12,681 nucleotides of DNA from Humitalea sp038249305 (GTDB lineage Bacteria > Pseudomonadota > Alphaproteobacteria > Acetobacterales > Acetobacteraceae). The notes under the pieces were generated by a model, which saw only the letters and a program-made list of their open reading frames with translations, was not told the DNA's origin and made no database searches. Below are positions 1-7,564 of the stretch, piece after piece. The position numbers and the translations under genes were made by a program. The stretch's first letter is position 1. The number at the start of each line of letters is the position of its first letter. The stretch lies in the NCBI GenBank assembly GCA_038249305.1, contig JBBRWI010000109.1:1-12681 (forward strand), given 5' to 3'.

Positions 1-1973
1 CCCTGCACAAAAGCGCCCTCGATCTGGCCGCGATCCACCGCCGGGTTCAGGCTGCGGCCGCAATCCTGCACCAGCCAGGCGCCCAGGCAGCGGTGTTCGC
101 CCGTCAACCGGTCCACCACGACCTCGGCGACGGCGGCGCCATAGGAGAAGTAGAAGAAGGGTTCGCCGCGCATGGCGACGGGATCCCAGTGGATGTCCGG
201 CGTCTTGTAGAAGCCGGTCGCCGACAATTGCACCCGACGCAGGATGCAGGCATGGGCAAGGGCGGAGAACTCCATCAGCCGATTGCCACCGGCCCGCACC
301 ATGCCGTCGGCGAAAGTCACCTCGCCGGCCGAAACGCCCCAGATTTCAGCGGCGACCCCGGCCATGCGTTCGCGGATGGTGCTGGCCGCGAGATGCGCCG
401 CCCAGCCGTTCAGGTCGCTGCCGGTGCTGGCAGCGGTGGGGGCGGTGTTGGGGACCTCGGCCGTGCTGGTCGCGGTGATGCGCACCTGTTCGATCGGCAC
501 GCCAAAAGCATCGGCGACGACCTGGGCGATCTTCACGAACAGCCCCTGCCCCATCTCGGTCCCGCCGTGGTTCAGCCGGATCGAGCCATCCTCATAGACA
601 TGCACCAGCGCACCCGCCTGGTTCAGGTGCATGACCCCGAAGGAGATGCCAAAGGCCAGCGCGAAACTGCCCAGGCCGCGCCGCAGGGTCGGATGGGTTG
701 CGTTGAACGCATCGACGGCGGCGCGGCGGGTGCCGAAATCCGCCAGGGTATGCGCCTCGGCATAGACCCTTCGGATCAGGTCGCCCTCGATGGCCTGGCC
801 ATAGGGCGTGTGGCTGCCGTTCTGGCCGCCGGCGAAGTTCTTCTGCCGGACGGCCTCCACATCCAGGCCAGTGTCATGGGCGACAGCCCGCAACACCTCC
901 TCCATAAGCAGCACGCCCTGCGGCCCGCCAAAGCCGCGAAAGGCGGTGTTGCTGACGGTATTCGTCTTGCAGCCCAGGCCCTCGATCCGGACGTCGGGCA
1001 CGTCGTAGCAATTCAGCGCATGGGTCACCGCGCGGAAGATCACGCCTGGTGTCATGTCCAGCACATGCCCACCATCCGCCGCCAGCAGCGCGTCGAGCGC
1101 GGTGATCCGGCCATCGTCGGAAAACCCGGCCTGCCAGCGGAACAGGAAGGGATGGCGCTTGCCGGTCACCGCCATGTCGGCGCGGCGCGACAGACGCAGT
1201 TTGACGGGGCGGCCCGTGACCTGGGCGGCCAGGGCGGCGGCGGCGGCGATCCAGCTTGCGTTGCTCTCCTTGCCGCCAAAGGCCCCCCCCATGCGGCGGC
1301 ATTGCACGGTGATCCGGTTCTGCGCGCAGCCAAGGACGCGGGCGATGATGTGCTGCGCCTCGGTCGGGTGCTGGGTGCTGGCATGGACCAGCAGGTCGCC
1401 ATCCTCGGCCGGGATGGCCAGCGCGACCTGGCCCTCCAGATAGAAATGCTCCTGCCCGCCGCAGCGAAACGTGCCGGCCGCGCGGCGCGGCGCCGCGGCC
1501 AGGGCTTCGGCCACATTGCCCCGCGCCAGGATTTGCGCCGGCATCAGCAGGCGGCGGTCGGCGGCGGCCTCGGCCACATCCAGCACCGGTGGCAGGGGTA
1601 CGACGACCGGCGCGATCATGGCGGCGCCGGCGATCGCGGCATCGCGGTCGGTCGCGACGACCAGGGCCAGCGCCTGGCCCCAATGTTCGGCGATGCCTGT
1701 GGCGAACAGCGGTTCGATGGCCCGGCCCGAGGGCGAGACGTCATTGGCCCCAGGGATATCGCCTGGCCCAAACACCGCGACCACGCCGGGCAGCGCAAGG
1801 GCGGCGGCGAAATCCAGCGCCTCGATCACGCCATGCGCGACGGGGCTCAGCACCAGCGCACCGTGCAACAGGCCGGGCGGTTCGGGCAGGTCGTCGGCGA
1901 ACCGTGCCGCGCCGGTCGCGTGCCGCAGCGCGCTGTCGTGACGCAGGGCGGCCCCCATGCCGGTGGCACGCAT
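1..1973 (-). CDS. xdhB: Xanthine dehydrogenase molybdopterin-binding (large) subunit XdhB, 3' end outside the window
   Basis: This is the large molybdenum-cofactor subunit of bacterial xanthine dehydrogenase, which hydroxylates hypoxanthine and xanthine to urate in the cytoplasm. The frame is open from the ATG at 1973 to the left edge: 657 residues are visible and about 110-130 C-terminal residues are missing. Motifs aligned with the bovine enzyme are GGQEHFYLE (Gln about 201, bovine Q767), RRMGGAFGGKE (Glu236, bovine E802), VIFR (Arg314, bovine R880) and SNTAFRGFGGPQ (Arg346/Phe348, bovine R912/F914). Having both Glu236 and Arg314 fits a xanthine/purine enzyme rather than an aldehyde oxidase, which usually lacks this pair. 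HGGTEMGQG is also present. The catalytic-base Glu (bovine E1261) lies beyond the edge. The start overlaps the xdhA stop as ATGA, so translation is probably coupled. An xdhC maturation gene would be expected next, off the window. Confidence 0.95.
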   Translation of the reverse strand, partial: MRATGMGAALRHDSALRHATGAARFADDLPEPPGLLHGALVLSPVAHGVIEALDFAAALALPGVVAVFGPGDIPGANDVSPSGRAIEPLFATGIAEHWGQALALVVATDRDAAIAGAAMIAPVVVPLPPVLDVAEAAADRRLLMPAQILARGNVAEALAAAPRRAAGTFRCGGQEHFYLEGQVALAIPAEDGDLLVHASTQHPTEAQHIIARVLGCAQNRITVQCRRMGGAFGGKESNASWIAAAAALAAQVTGRPVKLRLSRRADMAVTGKRHPFLFRWQAGFSDDGRITALDALLAADGGHVLDMTPGVIFRAVTHALNCYDVPDVRIEGLGCKTNTVSNTAFRGFGGPQGVLLMEEVLRAVAHDTGLDVEAVRQKNFAGGQNGSHTPYGQAIEGDLIRRVYAEAHTLADFGTRRAAVDAFNATHPTLRRGLGSFALAFGISFGVMHLNQAGALVHVYEDGSIRLNHGGTEMGQGLFVKIAQVVADAFGVPIEQVRITATSTAEVPNTAPTAASTGSDLNGWAAHLAASTIRERMAGVAAEIWGVSAGEVTFADGMVRAGGNRLMEFSALAHACILRRVQLSATGFYKTPDIHWDPVAMRGEPFFYFSYGAAVAEVVVDRLTGEHRCLGAWLVQDCGRSLNPAVDRGQIEGAFVQ

Positions 1974-3373
1974 CAGACGGCGTCCAGATCGGCGGGTTCG
2001 ACATCGGCGCGCTGGAAGCGCCACCAGATCCGTTCCAGCAGCCCCGCCGCCGCATCGCGGCGCCAGGCGGCACTGCCGCGGGCATCATCCATCGGCGCGA
2101 TATCGGCCTGCAGCGCCCGGGCCGCCGCCCGGATCGTCGCCAGCGACCACGGCGCGCCGATCAGCGCCGCCTCGGCACAAGGCGCGCGCAGGATGGTCGG
2201 GCCCACCCCGCCGAGCGCCAGACGCGCGGCAATGACGCATCCCGCCTCGACCGCGATCAGCGCCGACAGCCCGACCGCCGTGATATCCTGGTCATGTCGG
2301 CGGGAGAGTTTTTCCATCGCCACCAGGCTGCCCGGGCCGGGGCGCGGGATGCGGATGCGCAGCACCACCTCATCCGGGGCCAGATCCGTCGCGCGATAGC
2401 CGGTCAGAAAATCCGCGACCGGCAGCACCCGTTCCCCGCGCACCGAGGCCAGGGTGACGCTCGCCCCCAAGGCCACCAGCGGCGGCAGTCCATCGCCGAT
2501 CGGGCTCGCGGTACCGAGGTTGCCGCCGAACGAGCCGAGCCCCCGGATCTGCGCGCTGCCCAACCGCGCCAGCAGGCGGATGAACGGCCCGGCCAGCGGG
2601 TCATCGCCCGGCAGGTCGCGCAGGGCCGCGAGCAGGCGGTGGTAGGGCACGGCGGCGCCGAGGGTGATGGCCTCGGGCGCGAACGACATCGCCTGCATCT
2701 CAGGCACCGCCAGCAGGCAAATGACCTGGGGCGGGCGCTCCCTGTGGTCCGCGACGCGCAGCCCGAGGTCGGTGCCGCCAGCCAGCAGCCAGGCGTCGGG
2801 GTGCGCGGCCCGCAGCGCGAGCAGCCCCGCCAGATCCCCCGGCAGCCAGAAATCCTGGCCCGGCGCGGCGAAGCGGCCGGTTCGGGCCACGGGCAGCACG
2901 GGTGCCGATTCGGACGGCAGGGCGCGCATCGCCGCCATGGCATCGATGATCGGGCGATACCCGGTGCAGCGGCAGAGGTTGCCGGCCAAAGCCTCATGCG
3001 GATCGGCGCCATCCGGCAGCGCGGCCCAGGCGGCCATGACGATGCCCGGCGTGCAGAAGCCGCATTGGGTGCCGTCATGTTCGGCCAGGATCCGCGGCAC
3101 CGGATGCGCCTCGCCCAGCCCCTCGACCGTGCGGATCGCGCGGCCATGCATTTGGCCCAGCAGGGTCAGGCAGGCATTGACCGGCACCCGGCCGCCCGCG
3201 GCATCTTCCAGGGCCACGGTGCAGGCGCCGCAGTCACCCTCGGCGCAGCCTTCCTTGGTGCCGGGCAGTCCCGCCGGGCCGCGCAGCCAGTCGAGCAGGG
3301 TCATCGTCGGCGAGGTCGCGGGCGGCAGGGCGCGGGGCTGGCCGTTCAGGGTGAAGGCGATGGCATCGGTCAT
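1973..3373 (-). CDS. xdhA: Xanthine dehydrogenase small subunit XdhA (2x[2Fe-2S] + FAD)
   Basis: This is the electron-transfer subunit of xanthine dehydrogenase, 466 aa, close to the Rhodobacter-type XdhA length. Residues 1-75 form a plant-ferredoxin-like [2Fe-2S] domain with Cys43, Cys48, Cys51 and Cys68. Residues about 85-150 form the helical [2Fe-2S] domain, with Cys104/Cys107 (QCGFCTPG) and Cys134/Cys136 (NLCRCTGYRP). From about 172 onward is the FAD domain, with LLAGGTDLGL (197-206) and GGNLGTASPIGDGLP (283-297), followed by the CO-dehydrogenase flavoprotein C-terminal region. The ATG at 3373 gives the canonical MTDAIAFTLNG beginning. An in-frame upstream ATG at 3427 would add 18 residues unlike the family and overlap the DMT gene, so I did not choose it. 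There is no strong Shine-Dalgarno; GAGCCT lies 8-13 nt before the start. The stop TGA shares bases with the xdhB ATG. Confidence 0.95.
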   Translation of the reverse strand: MTDAIAFTLNGQPRALPPATSPTMTLLDWLRGPAGLPGTKEGCAEGDCGACTVALEDAAGGRVPVNACLTLLGQMHGRAIRTVEGLGEAHPVPRILAEHDGTQCGFCTPGIVMAAWAALPDGADPHEALAGNLCRCTGYRPIIDAMAAMRALPSESAPVLPVARTGRFAAPGQDFWLPGDLAGLLALRAAHPDAWLLAGGTDLGLRVADHRERPPQVICLLAVPEMQAMSFAPEAITLGAAVPYHRLLAALRDLPGDDPLAGPFIRLLARLGSAQIRGLGSFGGNLGTASPIGDGLPPLVALGASVTLASVRGERVLPVADFLTGYRATDLAPDEVVLRIRIPRPGPGSLVAMEKLSRRHDQDITAVGLSALIAVEAGCVIAARLALGGVGPTILRAPCAEAALIGAPWSLATIRAAARALQADIAPMDDARGSAAWRRDAAAGLLERIWWRFQRADVEPADLDAV

Positions 3374-3416
3374 GGCAAATAGGCTCGCAAGCTTCGTGCC
3401 TGGATGGAACCGCCCG

Positions 3417-4319
3417 TCATGGCGCACGGCGCCCGGTGAACAGCACCGCCGCCAGCATGCCCGCCACCGCCAGCCCCGCCCCCGTCACCTTCAGCATCGA
3501 CAGTGGTTCGCCGAGCAGCCAGGCCGAAAGCAGCAGCGCCGATACCGGCACCATCACCGACAGGCTCGCCCCCCGCGTCGCCCCCAAAAGTTCGATCGAG
3601 CGTCCAAACAGGAACATCGCGCCCACCCCGATCACCACCCCCTGCCCCACCAGCTGCATCAGCATCGGCACCGCCGGCAGCTCGGCCACCGCCCCGCCAC
3701 GCACCACGACCCAGAGCGGCACGATCAGCGCCGCCGAGACCAGGGCGATGATCGCCGTCGCCGGCACCGCCGGCACCCGCCAGCGCCGCAGCAACAACGA
3801 ATATATGGCCCAGGTGAAGCCGGCGCCGAGCAGCAGCAGGTCGCCCCGCCACGCATCGGGATAGGGTCCGGCCAGCCCATCCCAGCCGATCAGCGCAACC
3901 CCCGCCGCCATCGCCCCCAGCGCCGCGGTCCGCCCCCGGCTGGGCCATTCGCGCAGAAGCGGGATCGCGAGCAGCGCGCCGGCCACCGGCACGGTCATCG
4001 GCGCGATGGTGCCGCCGTGGCTCGCCGGCGCCCATTGCAGCGCGATCACGAACAGCGCCAGGTTCGGCGCCCCGCCAGTCATCGCCAGCAGCACCATCCT
4101 GCGGGCGCCGAGGGCCGCGAGCGTGGCCCGGTGCCGCCACGCCAACGGCGCGAGCAGCAGCGCCGAAGGCGCATAGCGGCTGAACAACAGATCGAGCGGC
4201 AGCAACCCCTGGCCCTCGGCGCCGGGCGCCACCGCGACCCGCGCCAGGACCGCGTGCCCGCCCCAGATGGTGGATGCCACAAGGCCCGCCAGCAGTCCGA
4301 GCAAGGTGGCGCGTGTCAT
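3417..4319 (-). CDS. EamA/DMT-superfamily inner-membrane permease
   Basis: The 300-aa protein is almost entirely hydrophobic, with about ten predicted membrane segments (roughly 8-28, 42-61, 75-94, 105-122, 131-148, 159-177, 186-206, 217-240, 250-270 and 276-296). This is the classic two-repeat EamA layout of the drug/metabolite transporter superfamily. The hallmark WGG near the first helix (19-21), the small-residue AP.T/P motif in the fourth helix (IAPMTVPVAG, 106-115) and LGEPLS between the last two helices (269-274) are visible. Relatives export amino acids, purines or other small metabolites, but the substrate cannot be read from the sequence. The gene lies 43 bp upstream of xdhA and 41 bp downstream of the thiol dioxygenase gene on the same strand, so co-transcription is possible. 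TAGCCT, 7 nt before the ATG, could be a promoter -10 for a nearly leaderless message. Confidence 0.9.
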   Translation of the reverse strand: MTRATLLGLLAGLVASTIWGGHAVLARVAVAPGAEGQGLLPLDLLFSRYAPSALLLAPLAWRHRATLAALGARRMVLLAMTGGAPNLALFVIALQWAPASHGGTIAPMTVPVAGALLAIPLLREWPSRGRTAALGAMAAGVALIGWDGLAGPYPDAWRGDLLLLGAGFTWAIYSLLLRRWRVPAVPATAIIALVSAALIVPLWVVVRGGAVAELPAVPMLMQLVGQGVVIGVGAMFLFGRSIELLGATRGASLSVMVPVSALLLSAWLLGEPLSMLKVTGAGLAVAGMLAAVLFTGRRAP

Positions 4320-4360
4320 AGAGGTCAGGCTAGCGCAGAAGCGCCCGCACCCGAAATCGG

Positions 4361-4915
4361 CTACTCGGCGATAACCGTATTCACACCCGACCCGAAATTA
4401 TCGAAGGTCACGCCGTAGCAATGGATCGAGATCGCATCGCAGGTGCCGAGGTTGGCGATCCGGTGGATCAGGTCAGGCCGGGCGATCCCGTGGCTGGTAT
4501 CGCCCGGCAGGCGCAGCACCGCCCGGCAGGGAACCGGCAAGGGGTCGGCCGGGGTGTAGAAGGTCTCGGTCAGCGCGCCGCGATGCACGCCCAAGGCGCA
4601 CCAGGTCTGGTGGGCATGGACCGGCGACATCTGCCCAGGGCGCCAGACCAGCGCGACCACGGCAAAGCCGCCAGCGGGATCTTCCGCCAGCAGATGGCGC
4701 ACGTAACGGTCCTGCCGGCAGGGGCAGTCGATGCCCCACAGCAGCGCGGGGTCGGCCGCATATTCGCCGATTGCCTCGGCCACGGCCTCAGGACGCGCAT
4801 TGGCGGCGGCGCGGACGGCCCGCGTGATGTCGGCGATCATGGCAGCCACCCGATCCTGGCGTGCCATCGGAAGCAGCGCGGCGATCCGGCCGTTGGCGTT
4901 CGGGGTCGGGGTCAT
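4361..4915 (-). CDS. Cysteine-dioxygenase-family (cupin) thiol dioxygenase
   Basis: The 184-aa protein has the size and motifs of bacterial type I cysteine dioxygenase / 3-mercaptopropionate dioxygenase-like cupins, which use a mononuclear Fe(II) to oxidise a thiol to a sulfinate. The metal-binding His pair is in PVHAHQTWCALGV (His100, His102) and the third His is probably His151 in LIHRIAN. Ser163-x-His165-x-Tyr167 (SIHCYG) matches the Ser-His-Tyr outer-sphere triad of this family. Cys106 is near the position of the mammalian Cys-Tyr crosslink cysteine but spaced one residue differently, so a crosslink is uncertain. The substrate could be cysteine, 3-mercaptopropionate or another thiol. The start codon overlaps the GntR stop (ATGA), so the two genes are very likely one translational unit and the regulator probably responds to a related metabolite. 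Confidence 0.85.
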   Translation of the reverse strand: MTPTPNANGRIAALLPMARQDRVAAMIADITRAVRAAANARPEAVAEAIGEYAADPALLWGIDCPCRQDRYVRHLLAEDPAGGFAVVALVWRPGQMSPVHAHQTWCALGVHRGALTETFYTPADPLPVPCRAVLRLPGDTSHGIARPDLIHRIANLGTCDAISIHCYGVTFDNFGSGVNTVIAE

Positions 4916-5595
4916 ATCGCGATCGCCGCATCGGGGGCGGTCAGCGCGGCCAGGACCATGGCCCGGCTGGCGGCCACCTGTTCGCGCATGATCTCGGCGG
5001 CCAGCGGCGCGCGGCCCAGGGCCAGGGCCTCGACCAGGCTATGGTGCTCGTGCTGCATCTCGCCGCTACGATCGCGGCGGCGCAGGCCGAGGACCAGCAT
5101 ACGCGTCGATTCATCCAGCAGGCGGTCGATCTGCCGCGCGAGGCGCCCATTGCCCGAGAGTTCGGCGACCGCGACATGGAACGCCTTGTTGGCGTCGAGG
5201 AAGGCTGCGACGCTGTCCTCATTCTCCGGGCGGTAGCCGCAGGCGCAGACGGCATCCAGGCGCCGCAGCGCGCCCGTGTCCACGCGGCCCGCGGCGCGGC
5301 GGGCGGCTTCGGATTCCAGCATGATCCGCAGGTCGAAGACTTCATGGATGTCGCGGATGGTGACCAGGCTGACGACCCAGCCCCGGCGGGGCACGGCGGT
5401 GATCAGCCCTTCCTCGGCCAGGCGCGCCAGGGCGGCGCGGATAGGCGCCTTGCCCAACCCGAAGCGCTGGGCGGCGGCGGCCTCGCTGATGGTCTCGCCC
5501 GGCGGCAGGCGGGTGGTCAGGATTTCGCGGCGCAGGCTCGCGATGGCCTGTTCGGTCAGCGAGGGCGGGGCCTCGATGGGGGTCAGCAAGGACAT
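4912..5595 (-). CDS. GntR-family transcriptional regulator, FadR/FCD subfamily
   Basis: The 227-aa regulator has an N-terminal GntR winged helix-turn-helix (about 12-78: LTEQAIASLRREIL, PPGETISEAAAAQRFGLGKAPIRAAL, then GWVVS). A C-terminal helical FCD ligand-binding domain (about 84-215) contains FLDANKAFHVAVAELSGN and EHHSLVEAL. In the metal-binding FCD pattern the ligands are Asp/Asn, His, His, His. Here Asn136, His140 and His184 fit, but the last position is Gln206 (MREQ). Metal binding may therefore be weakened, or a metabolite may be sensed differently. Its stop overlaps the start of the thiol dioxygenase. A promoter and a perfect palindrome lie just upstream, which suggests autoregulation of this two-gene unit. 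No clear Shine-Dalgarno precedes the ATG at 5595. Confidence 0.92.
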   Translation of the reverse strand: MSLLTPIEAPPSLTEQAIASLRREILTTRLPPGETISEAAAAQRFGLGKAPIRAALARLAEEGLITAVPRRGWVVSLVTIRDIHEVFDLRIMLESEAARRAAGRVDTGALRRLDAVCACGYRPENEDSVAAFLDANKAFHVAVAELSGNGRLARQIDRLLDESTRMLVLGLRRRDRSGEMQHEHHSLVEALALGRAPLAAEIMREQVAASRAMVLAALTAPDAAIAI

Positions 5596-5611
5596 GTGGG
5601 TGATCGGATGC

Positions 5612-5623
5612 CTGACATGTCAG
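5612..5623. promoter_or_regulatory. Perfect 12-bp palindrome, candidate operator for the GntR regulator
   Basis: CTGACATGTCAG is its own reverse complement and lies 17-28 bp upstream of the gntR start codon, directly downstream of a -10-like element, where it would cover the expected transcription start. A second ACATGT core sits at 5592-5597, over the start codon. GntR/FCD regulators typically bind short palindromes at their own promoters, so autoregulation is a reasonable inference. Binding is not shown. Confidence 0.5.
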
Positions 5624-5625
5624 TG

Positions 5626-5655
5626 ATGATAGCCAAGTGCGACACAAAGCCGCAA
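5626..5655 (-). promoter_or_regulatory. Candidate sigma-70 promoter of the gntR-dioxygenase unit
   Basis: On the minus strand, TTGCGG (5655-5650), an 18-nt spacer and TATCAT (5631-5626, five of six matches to TATAAT) form a plausible -35/-10 pair. The predicted start, near 5619, falls inside the palindrome at 5612-5623. It lies in the 71-bp gap after the ureohydrolase stop. This supports a separate promoter for gntR and the dioxygenase, although read-through from upstream is also possible because no terminator is visible in the gap. Confidence 0.45.
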
Positions 5656-5666
5656 CCGCAAATCGA

Positions 5667-6578
5667 TCACATCTGGCGCTGGCGCGCGATGACCCCGAGG
5701 CCATTCAGCGCCACCTGCCCCGCCAGCATCGCCGACATGCCGTTCACATCATGCGCGGGGCTGATGGTGTTCACGTTCAGGCCGACGATGTTCAGCGCTT
5801 CGCAGGCGGCCAGCACCTCCAGCCCCTCACGCGCGCTGGCCCCACCCCAGGTGGGCGTGCAGACGCCGGGCGCGACGGCGGGATCGAAGAAATCCATGTC
5901 ATAACAAAGGTATACCGGCCGATCCCCAACCGCGCTGGCAACCCGCGCAAAGACCGCGGCAATACCCTCCCGCAACAATTCGGCCATCGGGATCACGCGG
6001 TAGCCGAGGTGGCGCGCATGGGCATAGACGCCCGGGATCATGGTCTGCCCGCGCAAGCCGATGTGAAAGGATCGGGTGGCGTCGATCACCCCCTCCTCCA
6101 CCGCGCGGGCAAAGGGGGTCGCGGTATTCAACCCCGGCAGCGGATAGGCATCGGTATGGGCGTCGATATGCACGGTCACGAGGTCCGGATGCGTGCGGTG
6201 CAGCGCCCGCATTTCCGGGAGCGCCACGGCGCCGTCGCCGCCGAGGCTGACCGGCACGATACCGGCACTGGCCAGGGCATGGACCGCGGCCGCGATGGCA
6301 TCGAGGCTTTCATCGGGCCGGCCGGGGCGCACATCGGCATCCCCGACATCGACGACCGACAGCGCGGCCAGCGGGTTCAGCCCGGTTTCCGGGTCGAAGG
6401 GGCGCAGCAGGTGGGACTGCCGGCGGATCGCCTCCGGCCCCTGGCGCGCGCCGATGCGATGCGCATCGGTGCCGCAGTCGAAGGGGATGCCCAGGATGGC
6501 CGCCCGCGTCGTCGCCAGGGGGGCGCTTGGCGGAACGCCCATGAAGCCGTGCCGGGTGACGAAGGGGGTGGCGGTCAA
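5667..6578 (-). CDS. Ureohydrolase (agmatinase/arginase) superfamily protein with atypical metal site
   Basis: The 303-aa protein (TTG start) has the ureohydrolase fold: IGARQGPEAIR (42-52), DAHTD (139-143), HIGLRG (172-177) and CYDMDFFDP (225-233). Enzymes of this family hydrolyse guanidino groups to urea at a two-manganese centre. The first metal motif, normally GGDH, reads GGDG here (113-116), confirmed on the DNA, so one Mn ligand is missing. The usual Glu-x-Asn-Pro near the C-terminus reads TISP (271-274). The protein may be a divergent guanidino-hydrolase with altered metal use, act on another amidine or ureide, or be inactive; I would not assign agmatinase or arginase. The TTG overlaps the Bug-gene stop (TTGA), suggesting coupling. 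An ATG at 6542 would give a 291-aa form and is a real alternative. Confidence 0.85.
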   Translation of the reverse strand: MTATPFVTRHGFMGVPPSAPLATTRAAILGIPFDCGTDAHRIGARQGPEAIRRQSHLLRPFDPETGLNPLAALSVVDVGDADVRPGRPDESLDAIAAAVHALASAGIVPVSLGGDGAVALPEMRALHRTHPDLVTVHIDAHTDAYPLPGLNTATPFARAVEEGVIDATRSFHIGLRGQTMIPGVYAHARHLGYRVIPMAELLREGIAAVFARVASAVGDRPVYLCYDMDFFDPAVAPGVCTPTWGGASAREGLEVLAACEALNIVGLNVNTISPAHDVNGMSAMLAGQVALNGLGVIARQRQM

Positions 6579-7549
6579 TCCACCCGGGCCCCGCTGGCCT
6601 GGATGATGGTGGCCCAGGAGGCGATGTCGCGCTCATGCACGGCGCGGAATTCGGCGCGGCTGCGGGTCGTGGGCGGCGCGATGCCCTGGCTGTCGATCAG
6701 CCAGCGCTGGAACTCCGGGGCCTCGATGATCTTCAGGATCTCGGTGTTCAGGCGGTCGGCGATCGGCGCCGGCAGGCCGGGCGGGCCGAGGATGCCGTAC
6801 CAGGTGGTGCTCTGGAATCCGGGCAGGCCGCAGGCCTCGGCCACGGTCGGCACATCGGGCAGCGCCGCGACACGGGCCGGCGTGGTGACGGCCAGGCCCC
6901 GCACCTGGCCCTGCTGGATCGGCCCCATCGCCGGGCCGACCTGGTTGAAGAAGAAGTCCACATCGCCCGACAGCAGCGCGGTCATGGCGAAAGGCTGGCC
7001 ACGGAACGGCACATGCACCACGTCGAGCCCGGCGGCAGCGGCGAATTGCGCGGCGGCCAGATGCGTGGAGGCACCATTGCCGGTGCTGGCATAGTTCAGC
7101 GCCCCCGGCCGCGCCCGGGCCGCCCCCAGCACATCGGCGCAGGCGCGCAGGTTCGGGCGCCTTTCGGGGCTGACGATCAGGATGTTCGGCACATCGCCCA
7201 GCAGGGCGATATGGGTCACGTCGCGGAACGGGTCGAAGGGCATGGTGCGATAGAGCGTGGCGTTGATCGCATGCGTGCCGGCGGTCGCGAACAGCAGCGT
7301 GTGTCCATCCGGCCGCGCCTTGGCGACGAAGTCCGACGCGATATTGCCCCCGGCCCCGGTGCGGTTGTCCACCACCACCGGCACACCGAGCGCCCGGCCC
7401 AGCGGTTCGGCGAGACGACGCTGGTAGATGTCCACGCCCGAGCCATTGGGGAAGCCGGCCATCAGCGTGATCGGGCGGGACGGCCACGCATCCTGCGCGA
7501 CGGCCGGGACGACGAAGAGGCAAAGAAGGGCGAGCGCGCGATGCAGCAT
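6575..7549 (-). CDS. Bug/TctC-family tripartite tricarboxylate transporter solute-binding protein
   Basis: This is a 324-aa periplasmic binding protein of the Bug (TctC) family. The N-terminus MLHRALALLCLFVVPAVA-QD is a Sec signal peptide with likely cleavage after Ala18. Family signatures follow: WPSRPITLMAGFPNGSGVD (22-40, first ligand loop), DNRTGAGGNIASDFVAKARPDG (61-82), YASTGNGASTHLAA, and the DVDFFFNQVGPA and GLAVTT segments of the second lobe. Bug proteins capture carboxylates, amino acids or related compounds for a TctAB permease. No TctA or TctB gene is in the window, so this is an orphan receptor here. The ATG at 7549 was chosen because it begins the signal peptide and is preceded by GGAGG. 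The coupled ureohydrolase hints at a nitrogenous ligand, but that is inference. Confidence 0.93.
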   Translation of the reverse strand: MLHRALALLCLFVVPAVAQDAWPSRPITLMAGFPNGSGVDIYQRRLAEPLGRALGVPVVVDNRTGAGGNIASDFVAKARPDGHTLLFATAGTHAINATLYRTMPFDPFRDVTHIALLGDVPNILIVSPERRPNLRACADVLGAARARPGALNYASTGNGASTHLAAAQFAAAAGLDVVHVPFRGQPFAMTALLSGDVDFFFNQVGPAMGPIQQGQVRGLAVTTPARVAALPDVPTVAEACGLPGFQSTTWYGILGPPGLPAPIADRLNTEILKIIEAPEFQRWLIDSQGIAPPTTRSRAEFRAVHERDIASWATIIQASGARVD

Positions 7550-7559
7550 GGCGAAAAAG

Positions 7560-7564
7560 CCTCC
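7560..7564 (-). promoter_or_regulatory. Shine-Dalgarno of the Bug gene
   Basis: GGAGG on the minus strand lies 10 nt before the ATG at 7549 and decides this start over the much longer upstream open frame. It sits inside the 36-bp gap between the two divergent genes. Confidence 0.65.

Noticed and set aside
93..2399. Long plus-strand open frame (768 codons) opposite xdhA and xdhB
   Set aside because: It is antisense to clear XdhB/XdhA motifs, has Arg/Gly/His-rich composition with no recognisable domain, and is the expected shadow of GC-rich codon bias.
4320..4360. Possible terminator between the thiol dioxygenase and the DMT permease genes
   Set aside because: The short GCGC-containing sequence forms only a weak stem and no T run follows on the minus strand.
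1589..4418. Long plus-strand open frames opposite xdhA and the DMT permease
   Set aside because: Low-complexity Arg/Pro/Gln-rich translations with no family likeness, overlapping well supported minus-strand genes throughout.
5637..7094. 485-codon plus-strand open frame opposite the ureohydrolase and Bug genes
   Set aside because: No domain likeness; lies against conserved DAHTD, DMDFFDP and Bug signatures on the other strand.
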